A stretch of 38,490 nucleotides of DNA from an uncultured Clostridia bacterium (GTDB lineage Bacteria; Bacillota; Clostridia; TANB77; RGIG9151), in assembly GCA_934500865.1 (NCBI GenBank), contig CAKSUD010000007.1, positions 1 to 38,490 on the forward strand, given 5' to 3'. Numbering within the stretch: position 1 is the first letter of the stretch; every line of letters starts with the position of its first letter. Position numbers and translations under genes: made by a program. Under the pieces are notes generated by a model. The model was not told the origin of the DNA. It saw nothing but the letters and a program-made list of their open reading frames with translations, and made no database searches. Below are positions 25,617-35,082 of this stretch, in pieces.

Positions 25617-28600
25617 ATGTTTGAACTAAATAATTTTGATAGTATTAAAATTAGTCTTGCTTCACCGGAGAAAATCAGAGAATGGTCAAAAGGTGAAGTT
25701 AAGAAACCTGAAACTATTAATTATAGAACATTAAAGCCAGAACGTGATGGCTTGTTCTGTGAAAAGATTTTTGGACCTCAAAAAGACTGGGAATGTCATT
25801 GTGGAAAATACAAGAGAGTAAGATATAAAGGTATTGTCTGCGACAGATGTGGTGTTGAGGTTACTAAATCTAAAGTTAGACGTGAAAGAATGGGACATAT
25901 TGAACTTGCGGCTCCTGTTTCACATATATGGTATTTTAAAGGAATTCCAAGTCGTATGGGACTTATATTAGACCTTTCTCCAAGAGCATTGGAGAAAGTC
26001 CTATACTTTGCTTCATATATCGTTATGGATGCTGGTACAACAGCATTAATGAAGAAGCAAATTTTGACTGAAAAAGAGTATGCAGAAGCAAAAGAACAAT
26101 ATGGCGCAAATGCATTTAGAGTTGGTATCGGTGCTGAAGCTATTCGTGAATTATTAAAAGAAATAGATCTAGAGTCTCTAGCTAAAGAATTAAGAGAAGA
26201 AATGAATTCTTCTTCCGGTCAAAAGAAAGTAAAGATTATTAAGAGACTTGAAGCTGTTGACTCATTTAGATTATCAGGAAACAGACCTGAATGGATGATT
26301 TTAGATGTTGTTCCTGTTATTCCACCAGATTTAAGACCTATGGTTCAATTAGATGGCGGTAGATTTGCAACATCTGACTTAAACGATTTGTACAGAAGAG
26401 TTATCAACAGAAACAATCGTTTAAAGAGATTGCTTGATTTAGGAGCACCTGAAATAATCGTTAGAAACGAAAAGAGAATGTTACAAGAAGCAGTAGATGC
26501 TTTAATAGATAATGGTCGTCGTGGTCGTCCTGTTACAGGCCCTGGAAACCGTCCATTAAAGTCATTATCTGACTTATTAAAAGGTAAACAAGGTCGTTTT
26601 AGACAAAACTTACTAGGTAAACGTGTTGACTACTCTGGACGTTCTGTTATCGTTGTAGGACCAGAACTTAAGATTTATCAATGTGGTGTGCCTCGTGAAA
26701 TGGCTATTGAATTATTTAAGCCATTTGTAATGAAAAAGTTAGTTGAAAACGGAATGGCTCATAATATTAAGAGTGCTAAGAGAATGGTTGAACGTGTTAA
26801 ACCAGAAGTATGGGATATATTAGAGGAAGTTATTAAGGAACATCCTGTAATGTTAAACCGTGCTCCAACACTTCACAGGTTAGGTATCCAAGCATTCGAA
26901 CCTGTATTAGTAGAAGGTAGAGCATTAAAACTTCATCCACTAGTTTGTACAGCATTCAATGCCGACTTTGATGGTGACCAGATGGCTATTCACCTTCCAC
27001 TATCAGCAGAAGCTCAAGCTGAAACAAGATTTTTAATGTTATCTGCTAACAACTTGTTAAAACCTCAAGATGGTAAGCCGGTTACAGTTCCTACACAGGA
27101 CATGGTATTAGGTAGTTATTACTTGACATATGAAACAGGTATGAATGATGAAAGAGTTCCATCATACTTATTAGATGTTCCGGAAGATGAAAGATATGCA
27201 AAAGATGCAGACGGAAACTTTGTATTAGATGCTGAAGGCAAAAAGAGATTACTTCTAAAAGCATTTAGTGATAAAGATGAAGCTTTTGAAGCATATTCTG
27301 TTAATGCTATAAAGTTACAAGATCCAATCTTAGTAAGATCTACTAAGGAAATAGATGGAGTAAAGAAATCTAGAGTTATTAAGACAACAATGGGTAAGAT
27401 TATATTCAATGAATCTATTCCACAAGACATTGGATTTGTAGACAGAAGCATTCCTGGAAACGAATTTAAGATGGAAGTTGATTTCTTAGTAACTAAGAAA
27501 GAATTAGGAAAGATTATTGATAAATGTATTAGAAAGTATGGCTTTACAATTTCTGCTGATGTAGTAGATAAAATTAAGGCTACTGGTTATAAGTATTCTA
27601 CACGTAGTGGTATTACAGTTGGTGTTGCAGATATGCAAATCCCAGGTGTAAAGGAACAACGTATTAAGGAAGCTGAAGCTAAGGTAGAAACTATTACAAA
27701 GCAATATCAAAGAGGATTACTTTCTAATGAAGACAGAAGAAATTCTGTTATTACAATTTGGGAAGATACAACAAAGGTTATTACACAAGACTTGATGGAT
27801 GGACTAGATAGATTAAATCCAGTTTACATGATGGCTCACTCTGGTGCGCGTGGTAATGTAAACCAGATTAGACAACTTGCCGGTATTCGTGGACTTATGG
27901 CGGATACATCAGGTAAAACAGTTGAAATCCCTATTAAGTCAAACCTAAAAGAAGGACTTGACGTTTTGGAATACTTCATTTCATCACACGGTTCTAGAAA
28001 AGGTCTTGCCGATACAGCTCTTCGTACAGCGGACTCTGGTTACTTAACAAGACGTCTTGTTGATGTCAGCCAAGATGTTATTATTCGTGAAGAAGATTGT
28101 GGAACTAAGAAAGGTATTTGGGTTGAAGACGTTACTGAAGGTAAAGAAGTTATCGAACCACTTTCTGAAAGACTTGTTGGTAGAACTGCAATTGGTGATG
28201 TAGTAAATCCTGAAACAAACGAAGTAATTGTAAAAGATGATACATTAATTACCGAAACTCAAGCTAAGGCTATTGAGAAAGCAGGAATTAAGAAAGTATA
28301 TATTCGTTCAACACTTACTTGTCGTTCAAGACATGGTATTTGTGCAAAATGTTATGGTACGAACTTGGCAACAGGTAAACCTATCAATATTGGTGAAGCA
28401 GTTGGTATTATTGCTGCTCAATCTATCGGTGAACCTGGTACACAGCTTACAATGAGAACGTTCCATACAGGTGGTGTCGCTGCTGCCGGCGGTGATATTA
28501 CACACGGTTTACCACGTGTTGAGGAAATTTTTGAAGCTAGAAAGCCAAAGGGACTTGCTGTTATTACTGAAATTAAAGGTAATGTTACAGTTAGTGATAA

Positions 28601-29249
28601 CAAGAAGAAACGTGAAGTTATCGTTACTGACCCTGATGGAGATGCAAAGACATACTTAATTCCTTTCGGTTCAAGATTAAAAGTTCGTGATGGCGACTTT
28701 GTAGAAGCCGGAGATGAGTTAACAGAAGGTTCTGTAAATCCACACGACATTATAAGAATTAAAGGTGTTGACGGAGTTCAATTATATATGCTTCGTGAAG
28801 TTCAAAAAGTTTATAGAATGCAGGGTGTTGATATCAACGATAAACACATTGAAGTTATTGTTCGTCAAATGCTTCGTAAGATTAAAGTTGATGAAGCTGG
28901 AGATACAAACTTCTTACCTGGAATTCTTGTAGATATGTTTGAATTTGAAAGTGAAAACGAAAGAGTTATAGCTGAAGGTGGAACACCGGCTACTGGTAAA
29001 CAAACATTGCTTGGTATTACAAAAGCAGCTTTAACAACAGAATCATTCTTATCAGCAGCATCATTCCAAGAAACAACAAGAGTTTTAACTGATGCAGCTA
29101 TTAAAGGTAAGGTTGACCCATTGGTTGGACTTAAAGAAAACGTTATCATTGGTAAGTTAATTCCTGCCGGAACTGGTATGGCTAGATATAAAGATATAAA
29201 CATTCAAACAGTTAAGGAAGAAAAAAGTGAAGACGAAATAGTCGACTAA
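25617..29249 (+). CDS. rpoC: DNA-directed RNA polymerase subunit beta'
   Basis: 1210-residue beta' subunit. The N-terminal zinc finger is CHCGKYKR...CDRCGVE. The catalytic Mg2+ motif NADFDGDQM has D450, D452 and D454. The second zinc site is CRSRHGICAKCYG near residue 905, followed by the trigger-loop and bridge-helix region (LTMRTFHTGGVA). The ATG at 25617 follows GAGAGGAG (25602-25609) and begins MFELNNFDSIKISLASPEKI like relatives; an in-frame ATG at 25590 is rejected. It ends at a long terminator. No large lineage-specific insertion is seen. Confidence 0.97.
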   Translation: MFELNNFDSIKISLASPEKIREWSKGEVKKPETINYRTLKPERDGLFCEKIFGPQKDWECHCGKYKRVRYKGIVCDRCGVEVTKSKVRRERMGHIELAAPVSHIWYFKGIPSRMGLILDLSPRALEKVLYFASYIVMDAGTTALMKKQILTEKEYAEAKEQYGANAFRVGIGAEAIRELLKEIDLESLAKELREEMNSSSGQKKVKIIKRLEAVDSFRLSGNRPEWMILDVVPVIPPDLRPMVQLDGGRFATSDLNDLYRRVINRNNRLKRLLDLGAPEIIVRNEKRMLQEAVDALIDNGRRGRPVTGPGNRPLKSLSDLLKGKQGRFRQNLLGKRVDYSGRSVIVVGPELKIYQCGVPREMAIELFKPFVMKKLVENGMAHNIKSAKRMVERVKPEVWDILEEVIKEHPVMLNRAPTLHRLGIQAFEPVLVEGRALKLHPLVCTAFNADFDGDQMAIHLPLSAEAQAETRFLMLSANNLLKPQDGKPVTVPTQDMVLGSYYLTYETGMNDERVPSYLLDVPEDERYAKDADGNFVLDAEGKKRLLLKAFSDKDEAFEAYSVNAIKLQDPILVRSTKEIDGVKKSRVIKTTMGKIIFNESIPQDIGFVDRSIPGNEFKMEVDFLVTKKELGKIIDKCIRKYGFTISADVVDKIKATGYKYSTRSGITVGVADMQIPGVKEQRIKEAEAKVETITKQYQRGLLSNEDRRNSVITIWEDTTKVITQDLMDGLDRLNPVYMMAHSGARGNVNQIRQLAGIRGLMADTSGKTVEIPIKSNLKEGLDVLEYFISSHGSRKGLADTALRTADSGYLTRRLVDVSQDVIIREEDCGTKKGIWVEDVTEGKEVIEPLSERLVGRTAIGDVVNPETNEVIVKDDTLITETQAKAIEKAGIKKVYIRSTLTCRSRHGICAKCYGTNLATGKPINIGEAVGIIAAQSIGEPGTQLTMRTFHTGGVAAAGGDITHGLPRVEEIFEARKPKGLAVITEIKGNVTVSDNKKKREVIVTDPDGDAKTYLIPFGSRLKVRDGDFVEAGDELTEGSVNPHDIIRIKGVDGVQLYMLREVQKVYRMQGVDINDKHIEVIVRQMLRKIKVDEAGDTNFLPGILVDMFEFESENERVIAEGGTPATGKQTLLGITKAALTTESFLSAASFQETTRVLTDAAIKGKVDPLVGLKENVIIGKLIPAGTGMARYKDINIQTVKEEKSEDEIVD

Positions 29250-29255
29250 AAAATG

Positions 29256-29295
29256 AAAAAAGAGTGAAATCTTAAAAAAGATTTTGCTCTTTTTT
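29256..29295 (+). terminator. Rho-independent terminator after rpoC
   Basis: An 18-position stem (29256-29273 with 29278-29295) with two G-U pairs, a 4-base A loop and a terminal T run; ends the rpoBC operon seven bases after its stop. Confidence 0.88.
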
Positions 29296-29329
29296 ATGTA
29301 AGAAACTATATAAATTAAAAAAATTTAGA

Positions 29330-29335
29330 TATAAT
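29330..29335 (+). promoter_or_regulatory. -10 element upstream of the Ord-like gene
   Basis: Perfect TATAAT, 24 bases before the ATG. The matching -35 position (29307-29312) reads TATATA, which is poor, so this promoter may depend on its -10 or on an activator. Confidence 0.5.
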
Positions 29336-29358
29336 ACATTTGGAAGGAGAGGAGAATT

Positions 29359-30414
29359 ATGAATAAAACAAAAGTATTTCAAGTAGGAACAGGTAAAATG
29401 GCCAAATACACAATGAGATATGTATTTGAAAAAGGTGGCGAGGTTGTTGGAGCTGCTGATATAAATCCGAAGGTTATAGGTAAAGATATCGGTGAAATAA
29501 TAGGAGCAGAGAACAAAAACGTAAAAGTCACTGATGTTTCTAACCTAGAAAAAATTTTACTAGATGTAAAACCAGATGTTTGTATAGTAGAAACAATGAG
29601 CTTATTAAATGATGTTGGAAATGTTTTGTTGACTTGTGCAAAATGTGGTGTAAATGCAATCACAACTTGTGAAGAGGCATTCTATTCTTGGAATTCAAAT
29701 CCAACTCTAACTGAAGAAATAGACAGATTAGCAAAAGAACACAACTGCACAATTACAGGAACAGGATATCAAGATATATTCTGGGGGCAACTAATAACAT
29801 CACTTGCAGGAGCTACTCAAAAAATAACTAAAATAAAGGGAAGCTCTAGCTACAATGTTGAAGAATATGGTATAGCATTGGCAAAAGCACATGGTGCAGG
29901 TTTAACAAAAGAGGAATTTGAAAGAGATGTAGCATCAGCAGACGAAATAAGTAAAGAAGAAAGAGAAAAATTAATAAATAGCAGAGAATTTTTACCTTCA
30001 TATATGTGGAACACAAACGGATGGTTATGTTCAAAACTAGGCTTAACAATTAAGTCTCAAACACAAAAATGTGTACCACAATTCTATGATGAAGATATAG
30101 AATCAAGCACACTAAATATGACTGTAAAGAAAGGTATGGCAACTGGAATGAGTGCTGTTGTTACTACTCAAACAGAGGAAGGAATAACAATAGAGTCAGA
30201 ATGTATAGGAAAAGTATATTCCAAAAATGATGTGGATACAAACGAATGGACAGTATACGGAGAGCCTGATACAACATTAAAAATTACAATGCCGGCAACA
30301 GTAGAACTTACTTGTGCAACAGTTGTAAACAGAATACCTGATGTAATAAAAGGAGAAGCAGGATTTGTTCCGACTTGTAAGTTTGGTGAATTAACATATA
30401 AATTCAAAATTTAA
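29359..30414 (+). CDS. NAD(P)-dependent oxidoreductase, 2,4-diaminopentanoate dehydrogenase (Ord)/DapB-like
   Basis: 351 residues with an N-terminal Rossmann fold of the dihydrodipicolinate-reductase type (VFQVGTGKMAKYTMRYVFEKGGEVVGAADIN) and a long C-terminal substrate domain (GTGYQDIFWGQLITSLAGAT..., SYNVEEYGIALAKAHGAGL). This architecture matches 2,4-diaminopentanoate dehydrogenase of oxidative ornithine fermentation and its relatives. No other ornithine-fermentation gene (orr, ord, ortAB, oraSE) is nearby, so substrate assignment is uncertain. AAGGAGAGGAG precedes the ATG. The gene is monocistronic, between the rpoC terminator and its own bidirectional terminator. Confidence 0.72.
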   Translation: MNKTKVFQVGTGKMAKYTMRYVFEKGGEVVGAADINPKVIGKDIGEIIGAENKNVKVTDVSNLEKILLDVKPDVCIVETMSLLNDVGNVLLTCAKCGVNAITTCEEAFYSWNSNPTLTEEIDRLAKEHNCTITGTGYQDIFWGQLITSLAGATQKITKIKGSSSYNVEEYGIALAKAHGAGLTKEEFERDVASADEISKEEREKLINSREFLPSYMWNTNGWLCSKLGLTIKSQTQKCVPQFYDEDIESSTLNMTVKKGMATGMSAVVTTQTEEGITIESECIGKVYSKNDVDTNEWTVYGEPDTTLKITMPATVELTCATVVNRIPDVIKGEAGFVPTCKFGELTYKFKI

Positions 30415-30430
30415 TTAGAATTTATTAAAC

Positions 30431-30458
30431 AAAAAAGAGACTTTTGGTCTCTTTTTTT
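30431..30458. terminator. Bidirectional Rho-independent terminator
   Basis: AAAAAAGAGAC and GTCTCTTTTTT (30431-30457) around a 5-base loop; symmetrical A and T tracts serve both the Ord-like gene (plus) and DUF1540 gene (minus), whose TAA stop lies in the T tract. Confidence 0.85.
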
Positions 30459-30618
30459 AGTCCTTGCAAATAAATGTTTCGCAACAAGTTCCGTCAGATG
30501 TATGAGCCTTACCGGACATATTGTTTACGTCTAATTGTTTTGCTGTGCAAAAGTGATTTTCCCAGTATGTGCATGTGTCTACACTGCAATGAACAGGCAT
30601 TCTATTTGGATTTCCCAT
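30457..30618 (-). CDS. DUF1540 domain protein
   Basis: A 53-residue Cys-rich protein with the DUF1540 pattern: C-SVDTCTYWENHFCTAKQL then TSDGTCCETF. Seven cysteines suggest metal or Fe-S binding; function is unknown for the family and it is widespread in Clostridia. I place the start at the ATG whose complement is at 30616-30618, because AAGGAGATGA stands 9 bases before it; two ATGs further upstream in frame lie inside or before that ribosome site. It is convergent with the Ord-like gene and divergent from the NRPS gene. Confidence 0.78.
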   Translation of the reverse strand: MGNPNRMPVHCSVDTCTYWENHFCTAKQLDVNNMSGKAHTSDGTCCETFICKD

Positions 30619-30713
30619 ATAACTCATCTCCTTTTTTATTATTTTGCACAAAATTTAATAAATATATGCTAAATATCTGATTAAAGTTTTATGGAAATAT
30701 TGACGAATAACAT

Positions 30714-30742
30714 TTGGAGTATAATTTTGACAATTATATATT
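30714..30742 (+). promoter_or_regulatory. probable NRPS promoter region
   Basis: Two overlapping options: a perfect TATAAT at 30720-30725 lacking a good -35, and TTGGAG (30714-30719), 17 bases, TATATT (30737-30742). A TTGACA at 30727-30732 has no -10 behind it. The ribosome site GGGAGG (30749-30754) follows. Confidence 0.4.
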
Positions 30743-30762
30743 GAATTAGGGAGGCAGTAAAA

Positions 30763-33700
30763 ATGGATAAAAAAATGTATACTTTGTCACGTCCGCAGAA
30801 AACTATTTGGTATATGGAAAAATTGTACAAAGATTCTGGAATGACTAATATTTGTGGAACAGTAAGATTTAAAATTGAAGTTGATTTTGAACTTCTGCGT
30901 AAAGCAATTAACATTTTTGTTTCTGCTAATGACGCTATGCGCGTTAAAGTGCAGGAGGATAATGGAACCCCGTATCAATATATAAAAGATTATAAAGAGT
31001 TTGAAGTTAAATTTGTTGATTTTTCTGATAAAACTAAAGAAGAGTTTTATAGGTGGGAAGAAATTGAGAGCAAGAAACCAATTGATACTTCAAATAGTGA
31101 ATTGTTTGAATTTATAATGATTAAATTTAGTGATTCAGAGGGCGGATATCTTATAAAGGTTAACCATATTATTAGTGATGCATGGAGCATTATGCTTTTG
31201 GTAAGCGACATAAAAGATATATATTCTGAGTTAGTTTATGGAAATTTTGAAAAATATGAAAAGCCCTCTTATTTAGATTATATAGACTCTGAGGAAGAAT
31301 ATTTTAATTCAAAGCGTTATATTTCGGATAAAGAATATTGGGAAGAGAAGTTAAAAGATTTCGAAGAGGTCACAACACTAAAAGACAATGTAGGAGATAA
31401 AAGCTTTACTAATGCTACCAGAAAGACGTTTTTGGTACCGGAAAAATTAAATAGAAAAATGAAGTCTTTCTGTGAAGAAAATAAAGTGTCAGAATATGCA
31501 TTATTCATAGGTGCATTGGCTATGTACATAAATAGAGTTAAGAATAAAGAAAATATATTGTTTGGCACATCTTTATTAAATAGAACTGGAATAAAGGAAA
31601 AAGAAACGATAGGGATGTTTGCTAGTACGGCTGTTCCATTAAAAGTTGATATTAAAGATGATACAAATTTTAGCATGTTTATAAAAGAAATATCAAAAGA
31701 AATTCTGTCTGTTTTAAGGCATCAAAAGTACCCTTATGAAGATATGCTTAAAATAGCCCAAAATGCTAACAAATCAACTGACAAAATATTTGATATAGTT
31801 CTTAACTATCAAAATGCAAAAGGAACTAAAGGCGTTTTAGAGCACGAAGTACCGTATTCTACAAGATGGAATTTCAATGGGGAGCAAATAGAATCTTTAA
31901 TTGTTAATGTAAATGACAGAGATAATGAAGGTAAATTAATAATAGATTATGATTTCTTAAATCATATGTTTTGTATTAAGGAAATAGAGTTTTTACACCA
32001 ACATATTATTAATATTTTGTGGCATGCACTAGACAATCCGGAAAAAGCGATCTCAAAGCTAGAAATGCTTTCAGAGGATGAAAAAAGACAAATTCTATTT
32101 GATTTTAATGATACAGAAGCAGCTTATAATAAGAATATTACAATACACGAATTATTTGAAGAGATAGTAAAAAAATATCCGAATAATATTGCTGTTAAAT
32201 TTGAAAATGAAACTATCACTTATAGAGAGCTGAATGAAAAGGCAAATAGTTTAGCCAGAACTTTAAGGAAGTTGGGTGTAAGGCGTCAGGATATTATTGC
32301 GGTTATAATGTATAAGTCAATAAATACAATAATTGCTACTTTGGGTATTCTTAAAGCCGGAGCGGCATATTTGCCAATTGACCCTGATTTTCCAAGCGAT
32401 AGGAAGAAATTTATGATTACTGACTGCAATTCAAGGGTATTGATTACTGAACAAAAGTTAAAAAATGAGAATCCTTTTGATGGAACAGTTATATGTTTAG
32501 ACGAGGAAGGAGTATTCTGTGAAGATATAACTAATTTAGAAAATATAAATGAATCCGGTGATTTGATTTATATAATTTATACATCCGGCTCTACGGGTAA
32601 TCCAAAAGGAGTTATGTTAGAACATAGAAATGTTGTAAGGCTTCTATTCAACAGTAAATTCCAGTATGATTTTAATGAGAATGACGTTTGGACAATGTTT
32701 CACTCATATTGTTTTGACTTCTCGGTATGGGAAATGTATGGTGCACTACTTTATGGCGGAAAACTTATAATTATATCTAAGGAAACCTCAAAAGACTTAA
32801 ATAAATTTGTCAAATTGCTTAGAGAAGAAAATGTTAGCGTCCTTAATCAAACACCAGCGATGTTTTATAATGTAATTAATGAAGAAATGTTATATAATGA
32901 CGCTGATTTAAACATAAGGTATGTTATTTTTGGGGGAGAGGCATTAAATCCTAGTAAATTAAAACCATTTAGAGAGAAATATCAAAAATGTAAATTAATT
33001 AATATGTATGGAATAACTGAGACAACAGTTCATGTTACATTTAAAGAGCTAAGTGATGATGACATAGAAAATGGAAAGAGTAATATAGGTAAGCCTATTC
33101 CAACATTAAAAACATATATAATGGATAAGAACTTGAACTTATTACCAATTGGAATACCAGGGGAGATTTGTGTTTCCGGTGATGGAGTTGCGAGGGGATA
33201 TTTGAATCAAAAAGAACTAACCAACAAAAAATTTGTTGTTAATCCATATAGCCCAAATGAAAGATTATATCGTTCCGGTGACTTGGGAAGATTCTTTGCA
33301 AGAGGAGATATGGAATACTTGGGAAGGATTGACAGTCAAGTTAAGGTTAGAGGTTTTAGAGTTGAAATAGGTGAGATTGAACGAAATATATCTAGTTTTC
33401 CTAAGGTAAAAGATGTTGTAGTTATTCCTAAGAAGGATGAAAATGAAAAGAGCTATTTAGTTGCTTATTTAGTGTGTACACAGGTGATAGATATTCAAGA
33501 ATTAAAAAAACATTTAGGAAAATTTATGCCTACATATATGATTCCTTCATATTTTGTGTTTATGGAAAAGCTACCGATTAATGCTAATGGGAAGATAAAT
33601 AGAAAGGAACTGCCTGAACCGTTAAGAGAAATAAAAGAGGATGTACCATATGTTGAGCCTAGAGATAAAACCGATAAAGTTTTGCAAACCGTTTTCTCAG

Positions 33701-35082
33701 AGGTTTTAAAGCTAGATAATATAGGAATAGATAATGATTTTTTTGCTATGGGGGGAGATTCTTTAACGGTTATTCAAGCATTGACTAAATTATATAAATA
33801 TGATTTAGGAATTAGTGCTACGGATTTTTATAAGTATCCTACAATTAGGTTGCTAAGTAATAAAGTTAAAAATAATATACAATTAGAGGATGATATGCAA
33901 AGAGAGACTTTTGCAGTGGTTCCTGATTTCAAATTATCAGAGAAGTTAACTAATAGGGAAATGAAAAATGTCTTAGTTACAGGTGCAACCGGTTTTTTAG
34001 GTAGCCATATTGTAAAGAATTTGTTAGACAATACTGAGGCTAAAGTTTATTGTTTGGTTAGGGGGAGTTCTCAAGCTGAAGCCAGGGAAAGGTTTTATAA
34101 AGTATTTAAATTTTACTTTAATACTCAATATTGCGAAGATAGAATAGAAATTATTAATGGGGATATTACTATGGAAGATCTTGGAGTAGGCTCTGAGATG
34201 TCTTATAAATTGGGCAGAACAATAGATAATATTATACATACAGCTGCACTTGTTAAATATTATGGGGATTACAAAGAATTTGAGACAATTAATATAGCAG
34301 GTGTTAGAAATGTAATGATTTTCGCAAAAAAATATGGCATAAAACTTAATCACATTTCTACAATAGGTATTTCAGGGAGCTATTTAGTAAGAAATAACAT
34401 AAATTCAAAAGAGCTTACAGAAAAAGATTTATATGTGGGTCAAAATTACACTGAAAATGCTTATGTTAAGACTAAATTCTTAGCTGAAAATATGCTATTA
34501 AATGAGATTAGTAATGGACTAAAATTGACTATATTTAGAATGGGAAATTTAACAGGAAGGTATAGCGATGGGTATTTTCAAAAGAATGCTAAGGATAATG
34601 CTTTTTATAATATATTAAAATCTATAATAGAACTAAAAAAAGTCTCTTCAGATATGGATGATGTAGATGTTGAGCTTACACCAGTTGATATGGCTGCAAA
34701 TTGTGTAGTAAGCATTGCCAAAACTAATGAATGCGATTCTAGAATTTTTCATATAACAAATTATAAAGAACCACATTTTGAAAAAATAAGACATATGTTG
34801 GTAAGACTTGGCTTTGATATTCAAGTTATTAGTAATGACGAATTTAATAGGTACATAAAAGAAGTGTCGGGTAAAGATGAAGAAAGTGAAATACTTAGAG
34901 GTATAATTACAGATGTGGGAACAGATGGTAGACTGAATTATAATATACCTGTAAAAGCAACTGCAAATATTACAGCAAAATATCTAAAAATGTTAGGATT
35001 CGAATGGCCTGATATAGAAATTGAATACGTAAAAAAGATAGTGAATTATTTAAATTCAATAAATTATTTTGAAACTAAATGA
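30763..35082 (+). CDS. Single-module nonribosomal peptide synthetase, C-A-T-reductase
   Basis: 1439 residues. Condensation domain (about 5-430) has the core motif as NHIISDAWS: the first His is Asn134, while catalytic His135 and Asp139 remain. Adenylation domain (about 460-950) has all core motifs: YTSGSTGNPKG, YGITETT, YRSGDLGR, KVRGFRVEIGE and NGK (K944). Carrier domain has GGDSL, phosphopantetheine Ser1000. The C-terminal thioester-reductase domain (about 1065-1439) is Lys2/SDR-like with VTGATGFLG and the Y1234-K1238 pair. Ten specificity residues (D652 F653 W656 N695 I722 G724 M748 V756 H757 K944) read DFWNIGMVHK, the threonine code. Predicted product: a threoninal or its alcohol, N-acylated by whatever the C domain accepts. 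No phosphopantetheinyl transferase, exporter or second module is in the window. Confidence 0.9.
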   Translation: MDKKMYTLSRPQKTIWYMEKLYKDSGMTNICGTVRFKIEVDFELLRKAINIFVSANDAMRVKVQEDNGTPYQYIKDYKEFEVKFVDFSDKTKEEFYRWEEIESKKPIDTSNSELFEFIMIKFSDSEGGYLIKVNHIISDAWSIMLLVSDIKDIYSELVYGNFEKYEKPSYLDYIDSEEEYFNSKRYISDKEYWEEKLKDFEEVTTLKDNVGDKSFTNATRKTFLVPEKLNRKMKSFCEENKVSEYALFIGALAMYINRVKNKENILFGTSLLNRTGIKEKETIGMFASTAVPLKVDIKDDTNFSMFIKEISKEILSVLRHQKYPYEDMLKIAQNANKSTDKIFDIVLNYQNAKGTKGVLEHEVPYSTRWNFNGEQIESLIVNVNDRDNEGKLIIDYDFLNHMFCIKEIEFLHQHIINILWHALDNPEKAISKLEMLSEDEKRQILFDFNDTEAAYNKNITIHELFEEIVKKYPNNIAVKFENETITYRELNEKANSLARTLRKLGVRRQDIIAVIMYKSINTIIATLGILKAGAAYLPIDPDFPSDRKKFMITDCNSRVLITEQKLKNENPFDGTVICLDEEGVFCEDITNLENINESGDLIYIIYTSGSTGNPKGVMLEHRNVVRLLFNSKFQYDFNENDVWTMFHSYCFDFSVWEMYGALLYGGKLIIISKETSKDLNKFVKLLREENVSVLNQTPAMFYNVINEEMLYNDADLNIRYVIFGGEALNPSKLKPFREKYQKCKLINMYGITETTVHVTFKELSDDDIENGKSNIGKPIPTLKTYIMDKNLNLLPIGIPGEICVSGDGVARGYLNQKELTNKKFVVNPYSPNERLYRSGDLGRFFARGDMEYLGRIDSQVKVRGFRVEIGEIERNISSFPKVKDVVVIPKKDENEKSYLVAYLVCTQVIDIQELKKHLGKFMPTYMIPSYFVFMEKLPINANGKINRKELPEPLREIKEDVPYVEPRDKTDKVLQTVFSEVLKLDNIGIDNDFFAMGGDSLTVIQALTKLYKYDLGISATDFYKYPTIRLLSNKVKNNIQLEDDMQRETFAVVPDFKLSEKLTNREMKNVLVTGATGFLGSHIVKNLLDNTEAKVYCLVRGSSQAEARERFYKVFKFYFNTQYCEDRIEIINGDITMEDLGVGSEMSYKLGRTIDNIIHTAALVKYYGDYKEFETINIAGVRNVMIFAKKYGIKLNHISTIGISGSYLVRNNINSKELTEKDLYVGQNYTENAYVKTKFLAENMLLNEISNGLKLTIFRMGNLTGRYSDGYFQKNAKDNAFYNILKSIIELKKVSSDMDDVDVELTPVDMAANCVVSIAKTNECDSRIFHITNYKEPHFEKIRHMLVRLGFDIQVISNDEFNRYIKEVSGKDEESEILRGIITDVGTDGRLNYNIPVKATANITAKYLKMLGFEWPDIEIEYVKKIVNYLNSINYFETK

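Noticed and set aside
30727..30755. TTGACA as the NRPS -35
   Set aside because: The 17-base position falls in GGAGGC, the ribosome site, so it cannot have a -10 there.
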